This document shows, piece after piece, positions 1-6,303 of a DNA stretch of 8,743 bases. A model generated the notes under the pieces. It had not been told where the DNA came from, did no database searches, and saw only the letters and a program-made list of their open reading frames with translations. Source of the DNA: a candidate division FCPU426 bacterium (GTDB lineage Bacteria; Oederibacteriota; PGYV01; Palsa-1178); assembly GCA_003167475.1 (NCBI GenBank), contig PMTB01000210.1, positions 563 to 9,305 on the forward strand, given 5' to 3'. Numbering within the stretch: the stretch's first letter is position 1; every line of letters starts with the position of its first letter. Both the position numbers and the translations under genes were made by a program.

Positions 1-411
1 AATTCGTTCATATATGACAAAGTCAGCGCCGCGCATTTTAAAATAAAAAGCACGGGCAACGGGGTCAGGCAGGCGTACAAAACCCTGCCTGAAGCCGGGG
101 TTTCAAATTTCTATATGGAAGCCGGAAAACATGATACGGGCTCAATCCTGAAAAACATCAGCGGCATATTTGTGAACTCCATGATGGGGCTGCATATGAC
201 GGACACGGTATCGGGGAATTTTTCCCTGGGCATAAACGGATGGGTTTTTGAAGACGGTGAAAAAAAGCAGGCGGTGAAGGAAGTCCTGATAACCGGGAAC
301 GTGAAAGATTTCCTTGCGAACATATCGGCCGTAGGAAATGACCTGAAATTTTATTTCAGCTTCGGTTCGCCGACTATAGTGGTGAAGGATATAACGCTGG
401 CGGGGAAGTAA
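1..411 (+). CDS. pmbA: TldE/PmbA-type protein, C-terminal 136 residues (5' end outside window)
   Basis: The reading frame is open from base 1 to a TAA at 409-411, so only the C-terminus is present. The fragment reads like the end of the TldD/PmbA family: 'TGNGVRQAY' then 'GVSNFYMEAG', followed by a 'MTDTVSGNFSLGINGWVFEDGE' type block (positions about 184-261) and a closing 'VLITGNVKDFL...IVVKDITLAGK' beta region. The 'SNFYMEAGK' and 'TVSGNFSLG' wording fits the TldE/PmbA subunit better than TldD. In this family TldD and TldE form a cytoplasmic heterodimeric metalloprotease, in which TldD carries the metal site and TldE is the non-catalytic partner; it matures peptides such as microcin B17 in E. 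coli. A tldD gene would be expected upstream of the window, but this cannot be seen. The family call is firm. The subunit call is likely but rests on the C-terminus only. Confidence 0.8.
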   Translation, partial: NSFIYDKVSAAHFKIKSTGNGVRQAYKTLPEAGVSNFYMEAGKHDTGSILKNISGIFVNSMMGLHMTDTVSGNFSLGINGWVFEDGEKKQAVKEVLITGNVKDFLANISAVGNDLKFYFSFGSPTIVVKDITLAGK

Positions 412-438
412 TGGGTGGGATATTTTTGAATTTGGTCA

Positions 439-575
439 TGTAGCCGCAACCTTTATCCGTGAGTCACACGGACTATAGGGTTGCGGATTTTGATTGAAAT
501 GAAGAGTAGGCAGTTGATACAACGGTTCTAAACAAACGTTAGAACAAGATCCGCAACCTAAAGGTTGCGGCTACA
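439..575. repeat. MITE- or REP-doublet-like element with nested inverted repeats
   Basis: The ends form a perfect 17-bp inverted repeat: TGTAGCCGCAACCTTTA at 439-455 and its reverse complement at 559-575. A second, inner pair is also perfect: GGTTGCGGAT at 479-488 against ATCCGCAACC at 549-558. Each end is itself a palindrome. The right one is CCGCAACCT-AA-AGGTTGCGG (551-570). The left one has arms CCGCAACC and GGTTGCGG (445-452 and 479-486) enclosing a smaller hairpin, CCGTG-AGTCA-CACGG. A further 7-bp hairpin, GTTCTAA/TTAGAAC, sits at 525-531 and 539-545. No ORF of note lies inside. This is the form of a non-autonomous mobile element or a REP/REPIN mobilised in trans. 'CA' flanks both sides (437-438, 576-577), which is too short to prove a target duplication. 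It fills most of the 412-614 gap. Confidence 0.7.
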
Positions 576-614
576 CATACAAGGACAAGAACAAATCAGC
601 TATAAAGGAGTTTT

Positions 615-1460
615 ATGAAAAAGACATCAACAATCACAGGCATCATCGGTTTTCCGCTTTCCCATACCCTCTCGCCAGCCATGCACAATAATTCCTTCAA
701 GAAATTCAAGATGGATTGGCAGTACAAGGTCTTCGAGATGAAAGCCGAGGCTGTGCGTGATTTCATGTGGAAACTCAGGAAGACCGGCATCAGGGGCATC
801 AACGTCACCATCCCGCACAAGCACCACATAATGCAGTACATGGACAAACTTGACCCCGCGGCGGAGGCCATAGGTGCGGTGAATACCGTGGTAAACGACA
901 ACGGCGAGATAACAGGTTTTAATACCGATTACCTGGGTTTCATAGAGTCCCTCAAAAAAGACAAAGTGAACCTGAAGAATAAGAACATTGTCATGATAGG
1001 CGCCGGCGGCGCGGCGCACGCCATAGCATACGCGCTGGAGACTTTCAATCCGAAAACATTCCACATATTCAATATAGATCTGCCTATGATAGACGGCCTG
1101 GTAAAACAGCTCAGGCTCAAGGACATAATAAAAGGCGACATAAAAAAATCCGTAGATAAGGACGCGGTCTTCGCGGAAGCGGATTTTATAATCAACTGCA
1201 CCTCGGTGGGCATGCACGGCAAGGAAATGCCGTATAAGATCGACAAGTTCAAAAAAGGCGCGGTAGTATTCGATCTGATCTACAACCCGGCCAAGACGCC
1301 GTTTTTAAAACACGCGGAATCAAAAGGCGCGAAGGTAATCAACGGCCTTGACATGCTCATATACCAGGGCATAGAGGCGTTTTACCTGTGGACAGGCAAA
1401 AGGCCGCTCTACGCCACGGTGAAAAAGGCGGTTGAGGCGTTTTTGAGGAAAAAAAAGTAA
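615..1460 (+). CDS. aroE: Shikimate dehydrogenase AroE
   Basis: The 281-residue protein has the usual AroE length. It reduces 3-dehydroshikimate to shikimate in the cytoplasm, within the pathway to aromatic amino acids. The N-terminal substrate domain shows 'GFPLSHTLSPAMHN' (12-25) and 'NVTIPHK' with catalytic Lys69. Asn90 lies in 'GAVNTV' and Asp105 in 'GFNTDYLGF', the second catalytic residue. The nucleotide domain has the glycine loop 'GAGGAA' (129-134), then 'NCTSVGM' (194-200), and the C-terminal 'LIYQG' (248-252) contacts substrate. Where NADP-specific AroE proteins usually carry NRTxxR after the second Rossmann strand, this one reads 'FNIDLPMID' (152-160), with no arginine and with an Asp at 155; this may mean relaxed or NAD preference (inference). 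The ATG is preceded by AAAGGAG (604-610). The next gene starts 24 nt downstream. Confidence 0.95.
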   Translation: MKKTSTITGIIGFPLSHTLSPAMHNNSFKKFKMDWQYKVFEMKAEAVRDFMWKLRKTGIRGINVTIPHKHHIMQYMDKLDPAAEAIGAVNTVVNDNGEITGFNTDYLGFIESLKKDKVNLKNKNIVMIGAGGAAHAIAYALETFNPKTFHIFNIDLPMIDGLVKQLRLKDIIKGDIKKSVDKDAVFAEADFIINCTSVGMHGKEMPYKIDKFKKGAVVFDLIYNPAKTPFLKHAESKGAKVINGLDMLIYQGIEAFYLWTGKRPLYATVKKAVEAFLRKKK

Positions 1461-1474
1461 TAACCATAAACCCT

Positions 1475-1487
1475 GGAGAATTAATTG
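1475..1487 (+). promoter_or_regulatory. Ribosome binding site that supports a TTG start
   Basis: GGAG at 1475-1478 lies 6 nt before TTG at 1485, ideal spacing. The next in-frame ATG (1503) has its purines (AAAGG, 1498-1502) directly abutting the codon, which is too close to act as a Shine-Dalgarno. The TTG start is therefore preferred. Confidence 0.6.
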
Positions 1488-3398
1488 GAACAAAGACAAA
1501 GGATGCAAATTAAGTTCGGTAAATCCACCATATTGCGAGCGGTCCTGTCAGCTTTTATCCTTATAGCCGTTTTTGGAGTTTTTATTTTCAGCGCCCAAAT
1601 CTACAAAAATTTCATCTCCGATGATGCCCTTATCTCCATACGGTATGCGGATAATTTCATTAACGGGCATGGCTTATGCTGGAATCCCGGAGAGCGGCCA
1701 GTTGAAGGCTACTCAAACTTGCTTTGGATACTTCTTGTTTCATTCATCGGTTTGTTCAACCATGACCTTATAGGCGCGGCGCGGTTTGCCGGGTTTCTCT
1801 GTGTGTTTATGATGATGGGGTCCATCTGCGCGGAATTCCTTCGTGGCAGGTCGAAAAATTATTTTGGGCTGGCCATAACGCTTTCATTCGTAGCACTCTC
1901 GGGTACGGTCGCGGCCTGGGTTTACGGGTCTTTGGAACAGAGTTTAAACTGCGCTTTGCTGGCTTTGTCATTATGGGCGGTTTTCAGGTTCGTGGATTCC
2001 GGGGATAAGAACTTTAAGAACGTGGTTCTGTCAGGTGTGTTGATGGGACTTTTGGCGCTGTCGCGTCTGGACGGGATATTGTTTGCTTTTATAATTACTG
2101 GTGCGGTCATGCTGCTTGAAACAGGCAAAGGAGCTGAAAACCTTAAAAATATAAAACTGCTTATAATTCCGGCGGCAGCGGTGGCGCTGCAGGCTGTATT
2201 CAGGCTCGCGTACTATGGCGCCCTGATACCCAACACAGCGCTTATTAAAATATCGCCGTCCATGGAACATGCCAGCGTAGGCCTTACTTATGTTATGAAC
2301 GGTATCATATCGATGAAACTGTTTTTTATCCCGGCCGCGGCCGGGGCACTGTTCATGCTGTTTGACTCGGGCGCGCGGAAAAAAACTGTCATTCTTCTGG
2401 CTGTATTGATATCATGGCTGGCTTACATTGTATTTATAGGAGGGGATATATTCCCGGCTTACAGGCACATGATGCCCGCCATTATCATAGGTGCCTTCCT
2501 TATTATAGGGGGATTCATAAAAGCATGGGAAGCCAAGCCCGCTGCCATAATAAACGTCCCGGTTATCTTTATAACCTGCCTGCTGTGCGTTCTTTACGGT
2601 GTGACACAGCCGTGGGAGATACAGAATTTCAAGGCTGCAAACGAGACGTGGGAGCGTAATGCCATGGAAGCAGGGCGCGTGATAGGCGGTGCTTTTGAAA
2701 AAGAAAGGCCCGTTGTCGCCGTGACAGCCGCGGGCAGTCTGCCTTACGCCTCGGGCCTGCCCGCAATCGACCTTTTCGGGCTCAATGATTACGAACTGCC
2801 AAGGTTTTACAGGCCTAAGACAGCCGGCAAAGGATGGATAGGCCATGAACAGGGAAGCGCCGCATATGTGATAAAGAGGATGCCGGACCTGATATCATTA
2901 TACGACAGCACGGCCGAAATGGTTCATTACGCCTGGTGGGCGGAACTTGCCGCAATGCCGGAATTTAAAAACAGTTACAGGCTGATATATTTTTATTGCC
3001 CGGAAAATAAATTTACGGCGAAGTTCTGGGCAAATATTTACAGCAAAAAAACCGGGATCAGGGTACTGGGAAATGATGTAATTATACCCGTGTATTTTTT
3101 CAGCACCGCGTCAGAACCGGCAATGACGGGCGCTGATAAAAAAATTGAATTGAAAGTAAACGCCGGGAAAAGTGCCGGTATGAAGGATATAACAATACCT
3201 GCTGGAAAATACATTTTTAGTTCGGACACGAAAGGCCTAAAAGCAAGGATATCCAGTCCAGACGGGGCAGTCATCGCTTCCGGGCCGCTGCCTTTTAGCG
3301 TCCGGGTGATGAAAGGGATTGAAAAAGTAAATGTGGAACTTATAAACAGCACAGGCACCGGTATAATAACGGGAAACGTATTTTTTAAAAATAATTAA
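1485..3398 (+). CDS. Polytopic GT-C membrane glycosyltransferase, AftB-like
   Basis: This 637-residue integral membrane protein starts at TTG. A hydrophobic segment at about 16-38 is followed by an outward loop with Asp46-Asp47 and the block 'CWNPGERPVEGYSNLLW' (65-81). The pattern 'DDA.I..RYA.N...G.G..WNPGE.PVEGY' is typical of GT-C enzymes such as the actinobacterial arabinofuranosyltransferase AftB and its many unnamed relatives. Further family-like marks are 'SRLDG' (193-197), 'GGDIFPAYRHMMPA' (319-332) and 'DLFGLNDYELPR' (429-440). Roughly 9-11 membrane helices lie between 16 and 372, then a mainly soluble, probably periplasmic, C-terminal half. GT-C enzymes transfer sugar from a polyprenyl-phosphate donor outside the membrane; the first-loop Asp is the usual catalytic residue. 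The sugar and acceptor cannot be read from sequence. It probably shares a transcript with aroE, though no functional link is evident. Confidence 0.75.
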   Translation: MEQRQRMQIKFGKSTILRAVLSAFILIAVFGVFIFSAQIYKNFISDDALISIRYADNFINGHGLCWNPGERPVEGYSNLLWILLVSFIGLFNHDLIGAARFAGFLCVFMMMGSICAEFLRGRSKNYFGLAITLSFVALSGTVAAWVYGSLEQSLNCALLALSLWAVFRFVDSGDKNFKNVVLSGVLMGLLALSRLDGILFAFIITGAVMLLETGKGAENLKNIKLLIIPAAAVALQAVFRLAYYGALIPNTALIKISPSMEHASVGLTYVMNGIISMKLFFIPAAAGALFMLFDSGARKKTVILLAVLISWLAYIVFIGGDIFPAYRHMMPAIIIGAFLIIGGFIKAWEAKPAAIINVPVIFITCLLCVLYGVTQPWEIQNFKAANETWERNAMEAGRVIGGAFEKERPVVAVTAAGSLPYASGLPAIDLFGLNDYELPRFYRPKTAGKGWIGHEQGSAAYVIKRMPDLISLYDSTAEMVHYAWWAELAAMPEFKNSYRLIYFYCPENKFTAKFWANIYSKKTGIRVLGNDVIIPVYFFSTASEPAMTGADKKIELKVNAGKSAGMKDITIPAGKYIFSSDTKGLKARISSPDGAVIASGPLPFSVRVMKGIEKVNVELINSTGTGIITGNVFFKNN

Positions 3399-3448
3399 GT
3401 TTTTTGGAATCATGAAAACAATCATAACAGCGCCTTTCGGGGAAAAGG

Positions 3449-4864
3449 TCATTTCAAAATAATAACTATCCTTACCATTCTTTTTACGGAGCTTCCACGG
3501 CCTATCTCAAAAACAGCCGCATAACAGCCATTTGAATACTTTGAAACATCCATATCCAAATGCGCGAAACCGTCAATAGATTTTAAAAGCGTACACGTAT
3601 ATGAATATATCTTCCTGAAATCCATGGTGAAAATTTTGACCCTGACATCGGCCTGCTGCCCGTCAAAATTTATGGCCGTTTTTAAAATATCTTTGCATGG
3701 ATTAGGATATACGAGCACATCAGTCGCATCAAGCTGGAATACTGACTGTGTCAAAACAGCAGTCGGTGTTATGGTAGCTGTTTGACCCGGAGTGTAGGTA
3801 AATGTCGGCGTGGCTGTACATGTGATTGACGGGGTATCGGCAATACTGCTTTGAGTAAATGTCGGCGTCGCGGAAGTAGTAATTATAAAAGTAGCGGTGG
3901 GTGTCTGTGACGCAGAGCACGGCTCCCTGCCCGTATTTGGGTCGGCAACAGAAGGGGAGAGCCACTCGTCAACGAGTATCCCGTTCTCATAAAGCGCGAA
4001 GTACGGGTTTTCCTCGTAGGCCGTTGATGTGGTACGCGAATAATCGTCGCAGAACTGGTCAAACGGGGTTGCAAAGGCAGTCCTGTTTGATACGGCGGTG
4101 AGTTTCCCGCAGGAGTAGCCCGGTAATATTTTATAACCTGAAGTAAATGAAACTGTCCCGCTGAAGTTGCTTTCCCTGTCCGCCACGGTTGTGCACGGCG
4201 CCGCTTCCGCGAATACCATGGAAATAGTCTCCACCGGAGTGGCCACAGGGTTCCCAAACGTATCGCCTGCCGAAGGCAGGTTCAGGATGTTCATCCAGGT
4301 ATAACCCTGGCTGTTTCCGTCATAAAACCACATTTTTATCTTCAGCGAACTTAAGGAAACCTGCTCCGCGTCGTTATTAATTATGTTGAAATTATATTGT
4401 GCCATGGAAGTGCCGCACGGGTCGCCGGAGGTGTTATTTACCTGAAGATTAAGTTTATGGACGGGCCTTGGTGTCGGGACAGGTATGGCCGGGTCAGGGG
4501 TGGGCGTGTCGGTCGGTGTGAGGCAGGTGTTTGGAACGCCAGCTGTATTGGTTATAGCCGACATTACAAACTGACCGTGGGGAGTCAGCCTGGAGTAATC
4601 CCAAACTCCGGGCGCGCATGAGTTAAGCTGCGCTGAACTTTCGCTTAGATTGATGAACGACCATGTGGCCCAGCTCATCTTCTGAGAGGCCGGGTTGTTG
4701 CCGGACATTATATCTATGAAGGCCTGGGCGTTGGCTGTATTGAGCGGACCATCGCCCGCGTTGAGCGTGGCGCCCCATTCTGTCACAAATATGGGCAGCT
4801 TGTCCGCGTAAGGCAGGAGCATATCTGTCGTATGGGAGCCGGCATAGAAGTGGAAAGTGTACAT
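3449..4864 (-). pseudogene. C-terminal part of the GH5 cellulase after the internal stop
   Basis: This stretch could be miscalled as a separate gene starting at ATG 4864. That Met is the start of the barrel strand 'MYTFHFYAG' conserved in GH5_2 enzymes, and no Shine-Dalgarno precedes it. It also lacks a signal peptide. It holds the nucleophile motif 'PIFVTEWGA', the 'ATWSF' barrel strand, the CBM3-like module ('LKIKMWFYDG' and 'FCDDYS...NPYFALYENGILVDEW'), two Thr/Pro linkers and the sorting-like tail. Homology continues upstream of it to 4960 ('YDPDRVIIAGTPNWSQLGAD'), which confirms that it belongs to the gene above rather than being independent. Confidence 0.75.
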
Positions 4865-4960
4865 TATATTTGCGGTCCAGGTTATGGGCGAGGCGACAAC
4901 ATCCGCGCCAAGCTGGGACCAGTTCGGGGTGCCTGCGATTATTACCCTGTCAGGGTCATA

Positions 4961-5518
4961 TTAACTTATGGCTGTTATTATTCTGTCTTCATATTGCCGT
5001 ATGACGGGCCAGGTCACGCCGTTTGGCTCATTGCATATTTCAAACAGCAGGTGCTTGTCATCCCTGTATACATGCGCCATATTTGCCCAGAAAGCCTCGG
5101 CTTGCGTCACATACGCGTTTGGGTCGCCGGGGTTCAACACGTGCCAGTCTATGATGCAGTACATGCCAAGTTGTTTTGTTTTTTCAATTATCTGTGACAT
5201 CTCATAGGTGACGCCCGTGACAGGGGGCGTAAGCGCGAGCCTGAAAACATCCGCAGTCATGGTGTTCGCGATAAAGTCAAATGAGTCCGGGCAATGGCAG
5301 CAGCCCGAGCACCAGCCCGGATCGTAATGATATGAGGATACTCCGCGCAGATACACAGGCTGGCCGCACTCATTGACCAGTTGAAGGCCGCTGACGGAAA
5401 GTTTCCCGTTGCGCGAGAGGGTAGTTGGGGTGAAAGCAAAAGCCTGCAATGAAAAAAACATTAAAAAAACCGCAGGCAAAAATTTTACTTTCCGGAAAAG
5501 CCGCAAGTGTGTTTTCAT
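4961..5518 (-). CDS. N-terminal fragment of GH5 endoglucanase (185 residues)
   Basis: This is what would be translated if the TAA is real: signal peptide plus the first half of the TIM barrel. Visible GH5 marks are 'VFRLAL' (91-96), 'CIIDWHVL' with His126 (121-128) and 'LFEICNEPNG' with acid/base Glu164 (158-167). The fragment lacks the second half of the barrel and the nucleophile, so an active enzyme is not expected. The start at 5518 is chosen over an in-frame ATG at 5566: it gives a normal signal peptide (MKTHLRLFRKVKF then a hydrophobic core) and has AAAGGA 4 nt upstream, while the earlier start would add 16 residues that overlap the likely promoter. Confidence 0.7.
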   Translation of the reverse strand: MKTHLRLFRKVKFLPAVFLMFFSLQAFAFTPTTLSRNGKLSVSGLQLVNECGQPVYLRGVSSYHYDPGWCSGCCHCPDSFDFIANTMTADVFRLALTPPVTGVTYEMSQIIEKTKQLGMYCIIDWHVLNPGDPNAYVTQAEAFWANMAHVYRDDKHLLFEICNEPNGVTWPVIRQYEDRIITAIS

Positions 5519-5522
5519 AGAA

Positions 5523-5528
5523 TCCTTT
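5523..5528 (-). promoter_or_regulatory. Ribosome binding site of the GH5 gene
   Basis: On the minus strand AAAGGA lies 4 nt upstream of ATG 5518. It fixes the start so that translation begins at a standard signal peptide. Confidence 0.55.
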
Positions 5529-5549
5529 GCAAAAATATTATGGGGCATA

Positions 5550-5555
5550 ATTATA
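5550..5555 (-). promoter_or_regulatory. Candidate -10 box for the GH5 gene
   Basis: The minus strand reads TATAAT here, about 32 nt upstream of the ATG at 5518. This would start transcription near 5543 and give a leader of about 25 nt that includes the AAAGGA site. No good -35 is visible at 16-18 bp spacing, so the call rests on the -10 and position alone. Confidence 0.4.
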
Positions 5556-5611
5556 GGACAGATCACATATTAACATAGTTCCTGCGATATAAAAATAAAC
5601 AAAAATAATTG

Positions 5612-5639
5612 TTGACAAATAGTATACATGTTGTATACT
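5612..5639 (+). promoter_or_regulatory. Sigma70-type promoter of lexA-recA
   Basis: Consensus -35 TTGACA (5612-5617), a 16-bp spacer, then TATACT (5634-5639). Transcription would be expected to start about 7 nt after the -10, at about 5646-5647, which is the A of the preferred lexA ATG (5646). The -10 and most of the spacer lie inside the palindrome at 5620-5640, so a bound repressor would occlude RNA polymerase. Confidence 0.75.
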
Positions 5640-5640
5640 A
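5620..5640. promoter_or_regulatory. Candidate LexA operator (SOS box)
   Basis: This is a perfect 9-bp inverted repeat with a 3-bp centre: TAGTATACA (5620-5628), TGT, TGTATACTA (5632-5640). It overlaps the lexA promoter -10, the usual place for LexA autoregulation. It matches neither the E. coli CTGT-N8-ACAG box nor the Bacillus GAAC-N4-GTTC box; LexA operators are known to differ between phyla. That LexA binds it is inferred from position and symmetry. I see no second full copy in the window. Confidence 0.65.
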
Positions 5641-5645
5641 AAATT

Positions 5646-6266
5646 ATGAAAAAACATACACTCAATGCGAGAGAAACAGAAACACTGAAGCAGATCAGGA
5701 ACTGGCTCATGGCTAAGGGGTATTCGCCTTCAGTCCGGGACCTGACAGCCGCTTTAGGCTACAAATCACCGCGCTCCATTTCAGTCCTCTTAGAGCAGCT
5801 CATTGAGAAAGGGGCTGTCAAAAGGGATAAAAAGGGAGATATCCAGATCATTGACAACTTCGAGGGCGATGAGAGCAGGGTGAGCACCATTGACATTCCG
5901 CTGGTAGGCGCAGTTGCGTGCGGAGCGCCGGTATTCGCGGAGGAGAACATCATAGACACCATACCGGTCGACATCAGGCTGGCAAAGGCCCCGCACCGCT
6001 ATTTTTTCCTGTCGGCCAAGGGCGATTCCATGAACTTAAAAGGGATCAACGAAGGCGACCTGCTTTTAGTCAGGCAGCAGAACACGGCAAAGGAAGGCGA
6101 CATCGCGGTCGCGCTTATCAATGACGAGGCCACAGTCAAGGAATTCCACCGCGCAAACGGAATGGTCATCCTGAAGCCGCATTCAAAGAACCCGAAACAC
6201 AGGCCCATAATAGTGACTTCAGATCTAATGATACAGGGGATAGTAACCTCGGTAATACCGTCGTAG
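5646..6266 (+). CDS. lexA: LexA repressor (SOS response), Cys-Gly cleavage type
   Basis: The 206-residue repressor has an N-terminal winged helix about 5-68, including 'SPSVRDLTAALGYKSPRSISVLLEQL' (27-52), and a C-terminal S24-type self-cleavage domain. Catalytic Ser128 lies in 'KGDSM' and Lys165 in 'ATVKEF'. The scissile region reads 'VGAVACGAPVFA' (87-98), so cleavage would fall between Cys92 and Gly93 rather than the Ala-Gly of E. coli LexA; UmuD also uses Cys-Gly. Known role: represses DNA-damage genes until RecA-ssDNA filaments stimulate its self-cleavage. The start at 5646 is preferred over an in-frame ATG at 5628, because 5628 lies inside the operator and upstream of the expected transcription start. 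No Shine-Dalgarno precedes 5646, which suggests a leaderless message. recA begins 37 nt after the TAG, with no promoter seen between them. Confidence 0.93.
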   Translation: MKKHTLNARETETLKQIRNWLMAKGYSPSVRDLTAALGYKSPRSISVLLEQLIEKGAVKRDKKGDIQIIDNFEGDESRVSTIDIPLVGAVACGAPVFAEENIIDTIPVDIRLAKAPHRYFFLSAKGDSMNLKGINEGDLLLVRQQNTAKEGDIAVALINDEATVKEFHRANGMVILKPHSKNPKHRPIIVTSDLMIQGIVTSVIPS

Positions 6267-6303
6267 GTAAAGCGTAATTTAAAAAATTGAGGGAGTTAAA
6301 AAG

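Larger units (their letters stand above)
3449..5518 (-). pseudogene. Secreted multidomain GH5 cellulase interrupted by one in-frame TAA
   Basis: Read from ATG 5518 to TGA 3449, the frame is open for 689 codons apart from a single TAA at codon 186 (4961-4963). Order of parts: signal peptide 1-28 (basic, then hydrophobic, ending 'AFA'); GH5 catalytic domain about 35-323, resembling bacterial GH5_2 endoglucanases; Thr/Pro linker about 332-352; CBM3-like beta module about 355-534; second Thr/Pro/Ser linker about 537-591; C-terminal 'VYPNPCKD' beta domain about 596-689, of FlgD-Ig or T9SS type A sorting type. The acid/base Glu164 ('NEPNG') precedes the stop and the nucleophile Glu247 ('FVTEWGA') follows it, so the truncated product cannot hydrolyse cellulose. 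Sequence on both sides of the stop stays in one frame ('AIS*YDPDRVIIAGT'), which points to a point mutation rather than a frameshift. The absence of further decay suggests a recent event or a sequence error. Confidence 0.8.

Noticed and set aside
627..1217. Long antisense ORF of 196 codons inside aroE
   Set aside because: It is a frame shadow of aroE: it has no recognisable domain and an odd composition rich in Tyr, His and Val, opposite a clear gene.
2412..2846. Antisense ORF of 144 codons inside the glycosyltransferase gene
   Set aside because: Frame shadow without recognisable motifs, signal peptide or ribosome binding site.
3430..3448. Bidirectional terminator between the convergent glycosyltransferase and GH5 genes
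   Set aside because: Only a 5-bp CCTTT/AAAGG stem without a T-run can be drawn, too weak to call.
4500..4505. CRISPR or other tandem array in the Thr/Pro linker coding regions
   Set aside because: The repeats are irregular codons for TPT-type linkers, without fixed unit length or spacers.
4864..4963. Frameshift as the cause of the split cellulase
   Set aside because: Both halves share one frame and the sequence between them codes for conserved GH5 residues; only the TAA at 4961-4963 interrupts it.
5628..5645. Upstream ATG giving a lexA product six residues longer
   Set aside because: It lies in the middle of the palindromic operator and before the -10 box, so it would not be on the mRNA from the strong promoter; no ribosome binding site precedes it.
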